Source of the DNA: Hymenobacter arizonensis
Lineage (GTDB): Bacteria > Bacteroidota > Bacteroidia > Cytophagales > Hymenobacteraceae
NCBI RefSeq assembly: GCF_900115775.1
Contig: NZ_FOXS01000001.1
Coordinates: 372,001 to 436,000 of the forward strand
Direction of reading: 5' to 3'
DNA length: 64,000 nucleotides
The notes beneath the pieces were generated by a model. That model saw nothing but the letters and a program-made list of their open reading frames with translations, had not been told where the DNA came from and searched no databases. Positions 48,670 to 57,216 of this stretch are shown one piece after another (within the stretch, counting starts at the first letter, position 1; each line of letters opens with the position of its first letter). The position numbers and the translations under genes are program-made.

Positions 48670-51533
48670 AGTTCTGCCATTGCTTGGGCATCGTCAACCT
48701 CGCTAGCTAAATAGCGATAGCGAAGCGCTGTTTCATGGTCTGGTACTATGGGCGGCTTTTCGGCAATGGCCTTATTTGAATCAGCCGTGCTAGCCGTATG
48801 TCTTAGCATCTGCTGAAGCAACGCATTGGTCTGCTGCACATCGGCCCGCAAAGCGTCTACGCTAACTGCTGACGCACCGCCCCCGCTAGCCAGCCCGCCC
48901 ACCGAGGGCAAAGTGCCGCCACTGGCGTAGTGGCCTGGGTAGTATCCGGCTGGGGGCGGAATAACATGATACGGCAGGTTTTGGAACGACGCCGCAAAAT
49001 CGTTGGGCGTGAGCGTGCGGGTGCGGCCGGCCGTGCGAATCAACTCCAGCGCCCCGGCATTGCGCAGCGTGGCGTCGGTGGGCGTGATGGCTTCACCGCC
49101 TTCGGCTTCGCCGTAGAAGTGGCCGTAGCGGCTGAACAAGGCAATGCCCCCGCCTTGGTGGCTAGGGCCGCGCAAAACGCCGTTGCTACCTAGGGCGCCG
49201 GTACCATCCTGAAACGTGGCTGCGGCGCTCTTCATGGCAAAGATACCGGTGCCCAGCGTGGCTGCGGCGGCTACTGCAAGGGCAATGTTGTCAATGCCGA
49301 ACTTGCCCTTGCTGGCAATGTCTACCAACGTTTGTGCGGCCTTGATGCCCAACAGTAGCGCTTCGACGGCGGTGCTGGCGGCCGAGAGTTGGTTTTGCTC
49401 TTTCTGCAAACGAGCTTTCTCTTTAGCGGCGGCCTGCTCTTGTTTGGCGGCCTTGGCTTTTTCGCTGGTCAGGCGCTGTTCTTCGGCCCGTTCTTTTTCC
49501 AGCTTGCCCAGCAAAAAGTCTCTTTTTGCGCCCGAACTTTCCGCCAATGCCTGTTCGTCGGCCTGTCGCTTGCTGGTAACCGCACTGAGCTGGGAGTCTA
49601 ATTCACCGAGCCGCGTCTGGGCTTCCTGAATTTTGGCATCCGCCGCGTTCAGGCCCTCGGTAAGCATGGCACTGACCGCGCCGCTGACGCTCTGGGCAAT
49701 GTCAGCAAAGGCGGCATTGAGCGAGGCTTTGACCGCTTCCACGTCTTCGGGTTTCACCCCGAACAGCCCGATTAGAATGGACCGGCCCAAATCAGCGCCT
49801 TTCTTCGCTCCCTTGCCTAACCCTTCGGTGTAGAGGTCGATGGCCTTTTCCCCGGCCGCTGCCATGAAGCGGTTCTTAATGTCGGCATCGGCCTCGTCCA
49901 AGCCCTGCTGCTGGGCGCGGTTGGCGTCCCGAATGGCTTGTTCGCGGTTGTTGTACTCGATTTGCAGCAGCAACAGGGCCTGGTAATCGGCCTCGCGTTG
50001 GGCTCGCTGCTTTTCGGTGCCGTCCCTGTCCCCGGCCAATAGCTGTTCCGCAAATTTGAGGCGCAAATCCAGCGAGTCTTTGCCTTGCTTTTCCAGCAGG
50101 GCCACCTCTTCCTGCTGCGCTAGCACCAAGGCGGCCCGGCGCTTTTCGGCTACCTGTTGCTCGTACTGAATGGTTAGGGCGCTAATCTCATCTTGCTTGG
50201 CAATAATAGCCGCTTGGTCAGGCTGGGCGGCTGCCTGCAAAACCTTTAATTGGTTTTTCTTGGCCTTTAGCAATTCTCGAAACGCATCTTCCCCTTTGGC
50301 GGCCTCAATGGCGGCCACGCCATCTAAGCGGGCCTGAGTGGCCGCCACTTCTGCGTCATACAGTTTCTTTCGGTGATTAACCCGCAACAAAACCAACTCT
50401 TTGAGCACGTCTTCCGACTGCTTCAACTCGTCTTTGTTGTTGCGGTCCAGTAATACATAACGGTCTTTGAGCTGCTTTTCTTCGGCCGCAAACGTGTCTT
50501 TGCCCTTGGCTTTGGCAATCTCAATCAACCGGGCGTTGTGCTCTACCTGTAAAGCGAGCTGTACCTTATACCCTTCGAACATAGACTCCTGAAAGCCGGC
50601 ATTGTAAGCGTCGCCAATTTTCTTGCCGGCCCCGCGCATGGTGGCTGCTGCGCCGCTAAAGTCCCCGGTCACAAACTTGGTAAGGGCTTCCGCGCCCGCT
50701 TTGACTGATGCAATCAACCCGTCAAATAAGCCGCTGGCCGTGGCTTTCACCCGAGCAAAACCGGCCTCGCTGCCCACGACGGTCTTGGTTAGCTTTTCCC
50801 AGTTCGTAACCACAAAGGCAAGGGCAATGATGAGCAAGCCAATGCCAGTGCCCGCGATGGCCAGGCGCGCCGCTTTGCCGCTGCTGGTGGCCGCCTCGCC
50901 ACCAGTTAGGTAGGCCCTAGCAGTGGCCAACAGGTTTTTGATGTTGGCCCGTGATTCGGAATTGACGGCCTTGCTAATGGCCTCAAAGGCCGAAGTCACG
51001 GCCACCACGGTTTGCATCTTTTTCTCGTACTCTGCTGCGGAGTTAGCCGATAAGCCGAGGGCCTCGCCTGCGGCCACGCTGACGCCCACTACGCCGGCTA
51101 GGCCGTTGGCCATGTCCACAAAGGCGGCTGCACGCTCCTTGGGTGCTAGTGCATCCAACGAATCTTCTAACGATTTGAGGTCGCCTTTGCGCCGACCAAG
51201 CGCCAGCAGGGCCGCATCGTACTCTTTGGTGCCGATAACGGTGAGGTTAAAGGCTTTCTCCAGCGCCTCGACTTCGGCCCGCAGCGCGGGTACAGTGCCA
51301 GGCTTGATGTCATCCAGCGATTCGGATAGGCCGTCGATTTCGGCTGTTAGGGATTGCACCTGCTTGGCAGCAGCGGCCATTTGCGCGACGATTTTCTTAC
51401 CGGCGTCACTGTCTTGGCCGAGCCCCTCGAGCTGGGCGTCTAGCTCCTTTAATTTTTTCGTTGCGTCCGCGAGTTGGTTGCGGGCATCGTCCATCAAAAT
51501 GGAAATCGTGTATGTCTTCTGGGTATTGGCCAC
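48666..51533 (-). CDS. Phage tail tape-measure-like protein
   Basis: A 955-residue protein of the size and make-up of siphophage tape measures. It has an N-terminal coiled coil (DARNQLADATKKLKELDAQLE), a hydrophobic segment (IAGTGIGLLIIALAFVVTNW near residue 230) and long Ala/Lys/Glu/Gln-rich helices (about 300-750). The C-terminal region FQDGTGALGSNGVLRGPSHQGGG is common at tape-measure ends. It would set tail length and line the tail tube. The gene before it is tail-like, but head genes are missing. Part of a minus-strand unit controlled by repeats near 52.4 kb (inferred). Confidence 0.82.
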   Translation of the reverse strand: MANTQKTYTISILMDDARNQLADATKKLKELDAQLEGLGQDSDAGKKIVAQMAAAAKQVQSLTAEIDGLSESLDDIKPGTVPALRAEVEALEKAFNLTVIGTKEYDAALLALGRRKGDLKSLEDSLDALAPKERAAAFVDMANGLAGVVGVSVAAGEALGLSANSAAEYEKKMQTVVAVTSAFEAISKAVNSESRANIKNLLATARAYLTGGEAATSSGKAARLAIAGTGIGLLIIALAFVVTNWEKLTKTVVGSEAGFARVKATASGLFDGLIASVKAGAEALTKFVTGDFSGAAATMRGAGKKIGDAYNAGFQESMFEGYKVQLALQVEHNARLIEIAKAKGKDTFAAEEKQLKDRYVLLDRNNKDELKQSEDVLKELVLLRVNHRKKLYDAEVAATQARLDGVAAIEAAKGEDAFRELLKAKKNQLKVLQAAAQPDQAAIIAKQDEISALTIQYEQQVAEKRRAALVLAQQEEVALLEKQGKDSLDLRLKFAEQLLAGDRDGTEKQRAQREADYQALLLLQIEYNNREQAIRDANRAQQQGLDEADADIKNRFMAAAGEKAIDLYTEGLGKGAKKGADLGRSILIGLFGVKPEDVEAVKASLNAAFADIAQSVSGAVSAMLTEGLNAADAKIQEAQTRLGELDSQLSAVTSKRQADEQALAESSGAKRDFLLGKLEKERAEEQRLTSEKAKAAKQEQAAAKEKARLQKEQNQLSAASTAVEALLLGIKAAQTLVDIASKGKFGIDNIALAVAAAATLGTGIFAMKSAAATFQDGTGALGSNGVLRGPSHQGGGIALFSRYGHFYGEAEGGEAITPTDATLRNAGALELIRTAGRTRTLTPNDFAASFQNLPYHVIPPPAGYYPGHYASGGTLPSVGGLASGGGASAVSVDALRADVQQTNALLQQMLRHTASTADSNKAIAEKPPIVPDHETALRYRYLASEVDDAQAMAEL

Positions 51534-51597
51534 GGGAGTTATTGCTTAGTGCGGCGCTCCTGTTCGGCAGCGGCGACGCGGTGAAAACACAGGGTGG

Positions 51598-52302
51598 TTA
51601 GGACGTCTTCAGCGCTTTTTTCACGTGCCGTGTCCAGATTGCAATAAGCCACCGCACTATATTCCAGGAGCGCCCCGGTGAAGCCGAAGGCCGCGAGAGC
51701 GTTTCCAGTGCGTTCAGCGTCTGTTCGACCACGGGACGAACGGCCAAGTACCTCTGGATAGGTAGAGCCCAAGACGCGGAACGCTGCCAAAAATCCAGCA
51801 GCAGGGCATAGCCAATGGCCATGGGCAGCGAGGTAAAGGCGGCAGCCGAGGCTTCCACCACAGCCGAGGTTAGCTCGCTGCCTTCGGGCTTGTAGAGCAC
51901 GGCCAGCAGGTGCGGGGCCGCGGCCAGAGCATTGCCTTCGTACTCGCGTAGAAAAGCGGTTAGCCCCTCTAGCTGACCGGCGCGAATCTGCTCCAAGTTG
52001 GCGGGGGCAGGCACGTAGGTAATGCCCAGGTGGCGGAAGGAGTTGGGCGGGGTGCCGGGCATCGGCAGTGGCCCATCCAACAAAAAGGGTGCACCACGCA
52101 GGATAGGCAAGCATAAGCTCACATCATCTAAAAATGGTTGCGCGGGTAACTCGCACAGGGCCGCGAGGGCGCGGCAGCGGTCGGGCCAATTGGTGGCGAC
52201 TGCAAGGGCAGCATAGTGGGCTAAGCCCACTTCAGACCAGCTGCGAGGCAAGCGACCGGTTATGACAACGCCGTCGCTGTCGGTAAGGGTAATGTTCTTC
52301 AT
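51598..52302 (-). CDS. Hypothetical phage tail-region protein
   Basis: A 234-residue soluble protein, MKNITLTDSDGVVITGRLPRSWSEV, with Ala/Leu-rich helices after residue 100. It lies directly upstream of the tape-measure gene on the same strand, the place where tail assembly chaperones or tail-tube-linked proteins normally are. No family motif was recognised, and no frameshift site of the usual gpG/gpGT kind was identified. The ATG at 52302 is preferred over a longer start. Promoter repeats lie about 70-130 bp upstream. Confidence 0.6.
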   Translation of the reverse strand: MKNITLTDSDGVVITGRLPRSWSEVGLAHYAALAVATNWPDRCRALAALCELPAQPFLDDVSLCLPILRGAPFLLDGPLPMPGTPPNSFRHLGITYVPAPANLEQIRAGQLEGLTAFLREYEGNALAAAPHLLAVLYKPEGSELTSAVVEASAAAFTSLPMAIGYALLLDFWQRSASWALPIQRYLAVRPVVEQTLNALETLSRPSASPGRSWNIVRWLIAIWTRHVKKALKTS

Positions 52303-52372
52303 ATAAAGTGAGAATGAGTGAGACCAGGGGCGATTTTGGCGGCACAGAGGCCAGGGCAAACCGTCAGTCTGA

Positions 52373-52434
52373 TGTTAAGTATTGTTAAGAGGGACACTTC
52401 GTGCGCTCGCGTTGAAGTGTCAAGTTTTGTCAAG
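52373..52434. promoter_or_regulatory. Two direct-repeat regulator sites
   Basis: TGTTAAGTATTGTTAAG (52373-52389) and TGTCAAGTTTTGTCAAG (52418-52434). Each is a 7-bp word repeated with a 10-bp period. An inverted GACACTTC / GAAGTGTC (52393-52400 and 52414-52421) links them. Two related sites follow at 52746 and 52875. Their place suggests control of the tail genes. Confidence 0.65.
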
Positions 52435-52456
52435 CTGACGAGGCCGGATGGCTAGG

Positions 52457-52642
52457 TCAACCAGGGGGCTGTATGGCCCGCACCAGTTCGCGCTTGCGTA
52501 GGCCATGGCGATGGGCGAGGCCGGACAACTTGCGCACCGGAATACCTAGCGTGGCTGCGATTTCGGTCAGAGGTTGCCGTGGCCAGTGGACCTGCAGGTA
52601 GCGCAGGGTGGCAGTGGTGTGAAACTGATAGGGGCGGGGCAT
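52457..52642 (-). CDS. Small helix-turn-helix protein
   Basis: A 61-residue basic protein with LTEIAATLGIPVRKLSGLAHRHGLRK, a helix-turn-helix reading like resolvase- or MerR-type recognition helices. It is the only gene between the tail block and the replication block, and four copies of a 17-bp direct repeat flank it. It is therefore the obvious candidate for the factor that binds them (inferred). A longer frame in another phase exists but looks like a shadow. Confidence 0.6.
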   Translation of the reverse strand: MPRPYQFHTTATLRYLQVHWPRQPLTEIAATLGIPVRKLSGLAHRHGLRKRELVRAIQPPG

Positions 52643-52745
52643 AAGGAAAAGCAGGGGCGCAAAGAGTGAGTTGGCGGGCTATAGAGTCCCTGGCAGCGAA
52701 GTCGCTAAATCGAAGCGAGACGCAGGAGTGAAAAGCCCCAAAACA

Positions 52746-52762
52746 TGTCAACTATTGTCAAC
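52746..52762. promoter_or_regulatory. Direct-repeat regulator site 3
   Basis: TGTCAACTATTGTCAAC: the same 10-bp-period double word as the sites near 52.4 kb. It lies about 100 bp upstream of the small helix-turn-helix gene. Confidence 0.6.
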
Positions 52763-52792
52763 AGGGTCCGCCCAAAAAACAGGTGTGGAGCA

Positions 52793-52838
52793 GGCTCAAA
52801 AAGCTGCCGCTAGCAGGCGTGCGGGCTGTTTTTGAGCC
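52793..52838. terminator. Possible hairpin terminator after the helicase gene
   Basis: GGCTCAAAAA (52793-52802) pairs with TTTTTGAGCC (52829-52838) around a 26-base loop. The A/T tracts are inside the stem, so terminator function is uncertain. Confidence 0.4.
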
Positions 52839-52874
52839 CGCGCGGTTGAGGTGGCCCGCGCACACGCATTTGGA

Positions 52875-52891
52875 TGTCAAGTTTGGTCAAA
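52875..52891. promoter_or_regulatory. Direct-repeat regulator site 4
   Basis: TGTCAAGTTTGGTCAAA: a weaker copy of the 10-bp-period double word, just after the helicase gene end. Confidence 0.5.
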
Positions 52892-52929
52892 TTGGGCATC
52901 AGAATATCGGTTATATAAGTGGTCGGTGC

Positions 52930-54150
52930 TCATCGAGCAACTGTGACAATGCGGCCCCGTCCGGTGAACTCTGCCGCGAGCTGATGCGGGGATTCTTCGC
53001 CTTGGGGTAGTTGGCTGCCGCTGCGCCAGGTGGGGGCCGGTGCCGGCGTACTATCGGCCACTGGCTCGCTGAGCAGCCGTTGGGCCGGGCGGTCCTCTTC
53101 GAATGTTCCTCCCCACACTTCATAAGCCAGTGGGTCGTTGAAGGGTGTCCAGCCGTTGAAGTAGTAGCGGTTGGTTTTCCAATCGAAGGTGACAAGCACA
53201 GCGGGCATTGATTCGCCAGGAGCAATCGTGCCCACCGAGCCGGGATGGCCAACGAGCTTGTGGCTTTTGACTTTGTGCCAGTAGAGCTCCACCGACGTGT
53301 CACCTTCGATGTGCTTATTGGGCCGGTGCACCGCTCCAATCACGAGGGCCATGTTTTCCCACGTCTGCCCGCCGCTGATGGCTGCTCCATCCGGCACAGC
53401 CCGGGAGTTACCAAAAGCCATGCCCTCCAAACGTTTCGGGTGGGCCGTGATAACCAAGTGTTGCCGCGTGTCGGCGGCCCACGAGGTGCACATGTCCAGC
53501 ACGCCAATCAGATAGGCTTCGATGCCGCCCATGCCGACCTGGGCCGAATGGTCCGCCTTATTCCACGGGTCGAAGAGGGAATGGTCGACACCGAAGTGGG
53601 CAATAGCGGCCTCGAAGTAGGCCAGGATGTGGCCCGGGGTTTTGCCCATGCCCCGCGGCGGGCTCACCACCACAAAGTGCTCGCGAATGAAGTCCTTGGC
53701 CAGCGCGTAGTCTTTCAGCGAGAGCTTCCGGGCCCAGTCGCGGTCGGGGTTACGGCCGGTCAGCGAGTGAATCAAGCCGTCGTAAATGTCCTGGGGTCGG
53801 CCGTTCTCGGGCGAGTAAATGGCCGTTTTCTTGCCGGCGAACACGGCCCGGTAGAGCAGCAGCTGGTAATAGAGCTCGGTTTTGCCGTGCCCAGGCCAGC
53901 CGGTAATCACGTTGGTGTAGCCCGGCATCCAGGTGAAGTGCTTGTCGATGAACGGGACGTGGGTGGTCTGGCCTTTCTCGCGGCCGTTGGTGTACTCGTG
54001 TTTCATGCTGGCCCACATGGCGTCCGTGACGGGGAACAGGGCATCGAGTGGGTTATCGATGCGGGGCAGCTGCCCGGGGGTGCCGGTAGCTTTGGTGGTG
54101 GCGTCGGCCGGCGGGCGCTGGCTGCGGGGGAAGCGTGGGGCTGAGCTCAT
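52930..54150 (-). CDS. DnaB-type replicative helicase-like ATPase
   Basis: A 406-residue RecA-fold ATPase. Walker A is ITGWPGHGKTELYYQ near residue 90, followed by IYSPENGRPQDIYDGLI, VDHSLFDPWNKAD (Walker B place) and HLVITAHPKRLEG, as in the C-terminal domain of DnaB helicases and phage primase-helicases. The DnaB N-terminal domain and a Toprim domain are missing. It overlaps the upstream gene by ATGA and follows the initiator, giving a phage replication module. The ATG at 54150 is chosen over a long upstream overlap. Confidence 0.85.
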   Translation of the reverse strand: MSSAPRFPRSQRPPADATTKATGTPGQLPRIDNPLDALFPVTDAMWASMKHEYTNGREKGQTTHVPFIDKHFTWMPGYTNVITGWPGHGKTELYYQLLLYRAVFAGKKTAIYSPENGRPQDIYDGLIHSLTGRNPDRDWARKLSLKDYALAKDFIREHFVVVSPPRGMGKTPGHILAYFEAAIAHFGVDHSLFDPWNKADHSAQVGMGGIEAYLIGVLDMCTSWAADTRQHLVITAHPKRLEGMAFGNSRAVPDGAAISGGQTWENMALVIGAVHRPNKHIEGDTSVELYWHKVKSHKLVGHPGSVGTIAPGESMPAVLVTFDWKTNRYYFNGWTPFNDPLAYEVWGGTFEEDRPAQRLLSEPVADSTPAPAPTWRSGSQLPQGEESPHQLAAEFTGRGRIVTVAR

Positions 54151-54506
54151 AGGTAGGCCGGCCGGCCGAGGTGATGGGAGGTGATTGATGCGAGAGCCAT
54201 GCGCTGAGCAAGTGGCAAGGCGGCCCGTGCCTCGGCGCAGGGGCCGGTGAGGAAGGCCCAGTTGCGCTGCATGAGGGGCGTGAAAGGAGTGGGTTGGACG
54301 TACTGAATCATGCGATAGGCCAGCGCCTCCCAATCCGGCTGGGCCGCGCGGGCTTCTTCGGCTTGCTCCACATCCTCCACGTAATCGGCCACGGCATCCA
54401 CTAGGGCAGCGCAGCGGTCAGCGTGCTTATTGGGCGACGGAGTGCGGTTTACATAGGCCGCAATGGGCTCCACGGCGGCCAGCAGGGCAGTGGTATCGGG
54501 TTTCAT
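54147..54506 (-). CDS. Hypothetical protein of the replication module
   Basis: A 119-residue soluble helical protein, DADRCAALVDAV-like in the middle (KHADRCAALVDAVADYVEDV). No family recognised. Both ends overlap neighbours by ATGA (initiator upstream, helicase downstream), so all three are translationally coupled. Between an initiator and a helicase, a helicase loader is the usual inhabitant, but no ATPase motif is visible here. It might be a non-ATPase loader or adaptor. Confidence 0.6.
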   Translation of the reverse strand: MKPDTTALLAAVEPIAAYVNRTPSPNKHADRCAALVDAVADYVEDVEQAEEARAAQPDWEALAYRMIQYVQPTPFTPLMQRNWAFLTGPCAEARAALPLAQRMALASITSHHLGRPAYL

Positions 54507-55399
54507 GCGGTAGCGGCTTGGCGTTGTTGGCGGTTGGCAATGCGCTGCTGAAGCGCGGCCTGGGCCGCGGCTTCCTTGGCGGCCATAGCACCGGGGTCGA
54601 GCACGGAATCAGCAGCCACAGGACACGGAGCAGGAGCTGGCGCAGCCGAGAAGCCGGGCGCGCATGTTGGGGTGGTAGCGTTCCCTTCATCACGCCAGCA
54701 CTCGCCATTGAGCCAAGTGAGCGGATTCTTTCGGTAGCGCCGCTCAGGCGTGGCCGCCACGTAGGCCGGTACTTTGGCGAAAGCTTCCAGGCGCTGCGCC
54801 GGCGTGAGCTTGTCCCACGCTTTTCTTGATTTCACCGTGTCAACTTTCTTGGCGAAGGCATCCCAAAACGGTTCGAACGGCACGTCGTTTTCAACGTCAT
54901 TCTTTGAGGCTGAATTTTCAGCACTCACCGCGCGACGCGCAGTGTTTGTTTTAGTTTTAGTTTGTTCTATATAGGGGCTTACCTCAGGTAAGCCTTCTGG
55001 TAAGCCTTCCGGTAAGTGTTTGCTGTGTTCTTCAGCCTGAACACTTACCTGAGGTAAGCCTTCTGGTAAGTGTTTCGTATTTGGAACACTTACCTCAGGT
55101 AAGCCTTTGGCAAGGCAGAAGCGGTAGGCAGTAGGGCGGCGGTTCTGTCCTTCGGTGTAATCGATAAGCCCCGCCTTTTTGAGAGTCAAGCGGCATTTGA
55201 TAATCGCTTTTTCTGAGCAGCCCAACGCACTGGTAAGCACAGAGTTTTTGGCGCTGAATTCGGCGGGCCAGCCCTCGTCATTGCACATGGCCACCAGCTC
55301 GAAAAATAAGTAAGCCTCCAACGGGGTAAAGTCCCAGCGTAGGCGCAGTTTTCGGAACTGGTTGGTGAGGGCGTAGCCGTTGAGTGAGGGGGCGGACAT
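54503..55399 (-). CDS. Phage-type replication initiator with internal repeats
   Basis: A 298-residue protein. An N-terminal winged-helix region (about 1-95: RLRWDFTPLEAYLFFELVAMC, SEKAIIKCRLTLKKAGLIDY) resembles phage replication organisers (lambda O / DnaD-like). Residues about 99-141 are repeats of HLPEGLPEVS, encoded by repeated DNA with three palindromes. A C-terminal part has FWDAFAKKVDTVKSRKAWDKL, as in DnaD-linked or DnaA-like C-termini. The repeats are likely the binding sites and replication origin inside the gene, as in lambda O. Confidence 0.75.
   Translation of the reverse strand: MSAPSLNGYALTNQFRKLRLRWDFTPLEAYLFFELVAMCNDEGWPAEFSAKNSVLTSALGCSEKAIIKCRLTLKKAGLIDYTEGQNRRPTAYRFCLAKGLPEVSVPNTKHLPEGLPQVSVQAEEHSKHLPEGLPEGLPEVSPYIEQTKTKTNTARRAVSAENSASKNDVENDVPFEPFWDAFAKKVDTVKSRKAWDKLTPAQRLEAFAKVPAYVAATPERRYRKNPLTWLNGECWRDEGNATTPTCAPGFSAAPAPAPCPVAADSVLDPGAMAAKEAAAQAALQQRIANRQQRQAATA
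54978..55103. repeat. Iteron-like repeats inside the initiator gene, origin candidate
   Basis: Three copies of the palindrome CTTACCTSAGGTAAG (54978-54992, 55044-55058, 55089-55103). Extra half-sites GGTAAG lie between them (54999-55004, 55011-55016, 55065-55070). All are inside the coding sequence of the initiator. The lambda origin has the same design. Confidence 0.7.
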
Positions 55400-55725
55400 T
55401 AGCGTACGGAAATCGGTGGGCGGGCTGTGAGCAGCCGGAAGCGGCGGTCGGTGGGGTGGGAGGCATGAGCGAGGTGACCAGCCGTAAACAGTTCGCGCAA
55501 GGCCAGGCCCACGGTGCGCAGGGTCAGCTGAAGGCGCCGGGCGAGGTAGTCATTGCCCACGGCGAGTGGGCCGGGCGTGGGCTGGCGACTGTGCAAAGCG
55601 AGCAATTCGGCAAGCACGAACTTGGCAGCCGGCGACACGGGCAAAGCCAGCACCGCACCGGGAATGGTCAGACCCTCCGATTTGCTGGCGGGGACAAACG
55701 AATAATCAGGAAGAGGAGCTGGCAT
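55399..55725 (-). CDS. Winged-helix-like DNA-binding protein
   Basis: A 108-residue protein with LAVGNDYLARRLQLTLRTVGLALRELFTAGHL, reading like a helix-turn-helix/winged helix. The N-terminus is Pro/Ala-rich. Its stop overlaps the initiator start by one base (TAATG), so the two are coupled. It may be a second replication or regulatory protein. No family name could be assigned with confidence. Confidence 0.6.
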   Translation of the reverse strand: MPAPLPDYSFVPASKSEGLTIPGAVLALPVSPAAKFVLAELLALHSRQPTPGPLAVGNDYLARRLQLTLRTVGLALRELFTAGHLAHASHPTDRRFRLLTARPPISVR

Positions 55726-55730
55726 CTAGG

Positions 55731-56444
55731 CTAAGCGGGTGGGAGTTCGGCCGGGGTAATACCCGCGCGCAGCATGGCAGCAAAAGCAGCGGGTAGGGCT
55801 TGCGGAATCCCGGCGGCAGCCAATTGCTCCAGCGTGCGGCCGCGTTCTACTTGCTCATCCATGAAGGCAGCGGCAGCAGCCTTCGCCGGCTCCAAACGGC
55901 GCAGCACCTGCCGGCCCGACAGCGCTCGTACGCGTAGCCCGCGAGCCACTGCATCGCGCACGTACTGGCTAGGAGTGCGGGCTGTTAAGTATTTCATCAC
56001 GCCCCGATGGTGGTTCATGATGTCGTTGGGGTCGTTGTTGAGCCGTAGCAGTCGCGAGGCAGTAGCCTTCACGCGTTGCACCTGCACATCGGGCCGGGTG
56101 AAATCAGTCAGAGGCGTAGCCTCCCGTTGCGGGGCCTGCAACTGGGCCTCCATCCGTTCGAATTGAGCGATGTACCCCTGCTTGAACTCGGCAGCTTTAT
56201 GGCCCGTAAAGCCCATGGCCAAAAACGTGAAACCTGAGCGGGTCATCACGACGGCCCGTTGCTGCCGCTTGCGCTGGTCGAGGTAAGTAATCGGCGCAAA
56301 ATTGAGCCGTGAAAATTCAGCGTCGCAATAGAGATTACTCAAGGCACGGAGCACCGCCTTGTGCGTTTTGCCAAAGGCCTGGGCCACGCGCCGTGAGTCG
56401 GTAACGGGATTGCCTTTGGCGGAGGAGTAAACAAGGATACTCAT
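55731..56444 (-). CDS. Rha family phage regulatory protein
   Basis: A 237-residue protein whose first 105 residues match the Rha (pRha) domain: DSRRVAQAFGKTHKAVLRALSNL, then TYLDQRKRQQRAVVMTRSGFTFLAMGFTGHKAAEFKQGYIAQF. Rha domains are DNA-binding and typical of temperate phages; the lambdoid example interferes with phage growth in some hosts. The C-terminal half is Arg/Ala-rich and uncharacterised. It is 6 bp upstream of the winged-helix gene, in the early operon. Confidence 0.88.
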   Translation of the reverse strand: MSILVYSSAKGNPVTDSRRVAQAFGKTHKAVLRALSNLYCDAEFSRLNFAPITYLDQRKRQQRAVVMTRSGFTFLAMGFTGHKAAEFKQGYIAQFERMEAQLQAPQREATPLTDFTRPDVQVQRVKATASRLLRLNNDPNDIMNHHRGVMKYLTARTPSQYVRDAVARGLRVRALSGRQVLRRLEPAKAAAAAFMDEQVERGRTLEQLAAAGIPQALPAAFAAMLRAGITPAELPPA

Positions 56445-56647
56445 TTAGTAAGGCATTTGGATGCTGAAGCAGACGGCCGAAACATCTGCCCCTGACTTGA
56501 ATTAGAGTAGAGGCACTAGGCAGCCGCGTAGTGCTCGAAGTCGTCGTAGTAAATGGGCTGTGTGGAGAGTGAAAGGGTAAGAAAAGGCAATAGGGGGCCG
56601 GGCCGGGCTGGGCGGCATGAGATAAATTCCACAAAATGAAGTATGTA
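56445..56647. other. Gap in the early operon
   Basis: A 203-bp stretch between the excisionase-like and Rha genes. A 24-codon frame (TTG 56590 to 56516, ending IYYDDFEHYAAA, minus strand) is possible, but too short to support. Nothing else is seen. Confidence 0.25.
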
Positions 56648-56968
56648 TTAAGCTGGCGGTTTGCCCTTTGGCCTAGCCGGCTTGGAGGTGCGCTGCTGCT
56701 GAGTGCCCGCGCTTAGCACATCGGCGCGCTTGAGGTAGGCGCGACCGCCGATCTTGGTGTATTTCATCACCCCGCGCCTTTTCCATTCGTGCACGGTAGC
56801 CACGCACACATCCAGCAGGGCGGCGGCTTGGGGCACGGTCAGCAACTCGTCGGCAGCCAGTGAGGTCGTTCCGACGGGCTGGGCCTTAGCCAGCTCGAAG
56901 CGAATGAGGGCGCGCATGTCCTCGAGCAGCTGCTGATACTCCACGCCCTGGGTGATGATGGCTTGCAT
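56648..56968 (-). CDS. Excisionase-like helix-turn-helix protein
   Basis: A 106-residue protein. After a helical N-terminus comes a MerR/HTH_17-like domain: LLTVPQAAALLDVCVATVHEWKRRGVMKYTKIGGRAYLKRADV, the pattern of excisionase-family DNA-binding proteins. It ends in a basic tail. It may promote excision with the integrase or act as an early regulator. It is 12 bp downstream of the Cro-like gene on the same strand. Confidence 0.8.
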   Translation of the reverse strand: MQAIITQGVEYQQLLEDMRALIRFELAKAQPVGTTSLAADELLTVPQAAALLDVCVATVHEWKRRGVMKYTKIGGRAYLKRADVLSAGTQQQRTSKPARPKGKPPA

Positions 56969-56980
56969 GGTATGGGGCTG

Positions 56981-57190
56981 CTAAGCGGCTGAGATGCTGG
57001 CCAGCTTTTGCGAGGTAGCCAAGCCGCCTGATGCTTCAGCCATCCGAATAGCTTCCTGAACGGCTTTGTGTCCGGGGGCCCCACGTTTAAGCGCCCGACT
57101 AACGCAAGAAGTGGAGAGGCCGACCTTCTTTGCAATGGCCCCCACGCTACCATAAGGGAGCAATGAGGTTATGCTAGTTTTTGCGTTCAT
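56981..57190 (-). CDS. Cro-like repressor
   Basis: A 69-residue protein with GSVGAIAKKVGLSTSCVSRALKRGAPGHKAVQEAIR, a helix-turn-helix similar to LacI- or Cro-type recognition regions. It is divergent from the CI-like gene across a 146-bp region with three operator copies. This is the standard layout of a lysogeny switch, so it is the probable Cro equivalent. It is the first gene of the early leftward operon. Confidence 0.75.
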   Translation of the reverse strand: MNAKTSITSLLPYGSVGAIAKKVGLSTSCVSRALKRGAPGHKAVQEAIRMAEASGGLATSQKLASISAA

Positions 57191-57216
57191 CGTAGTGTTA
57201 TTGCTTTCAGTTGCGT

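Noticed and set aside
51539..52114. 191-codon frame on the minus strand near the tail gene
   Set aside because: It overlaps the better 234-residue frame in another phase and has the Arg/Pro/Gly-rich look of an antiframe.
53245..54144. 299-codon plus-strand frame under the helicase gene
   Set aside because: Complete overlap with a clear DnaB-type ATPase and no independent motifs.
54978..55103. CRISPR-like array in the replication gene
   Set aside because: The repeats are short palindromes at irregular distances inside a coding sequence, fitting iterons rather than CRISPR.
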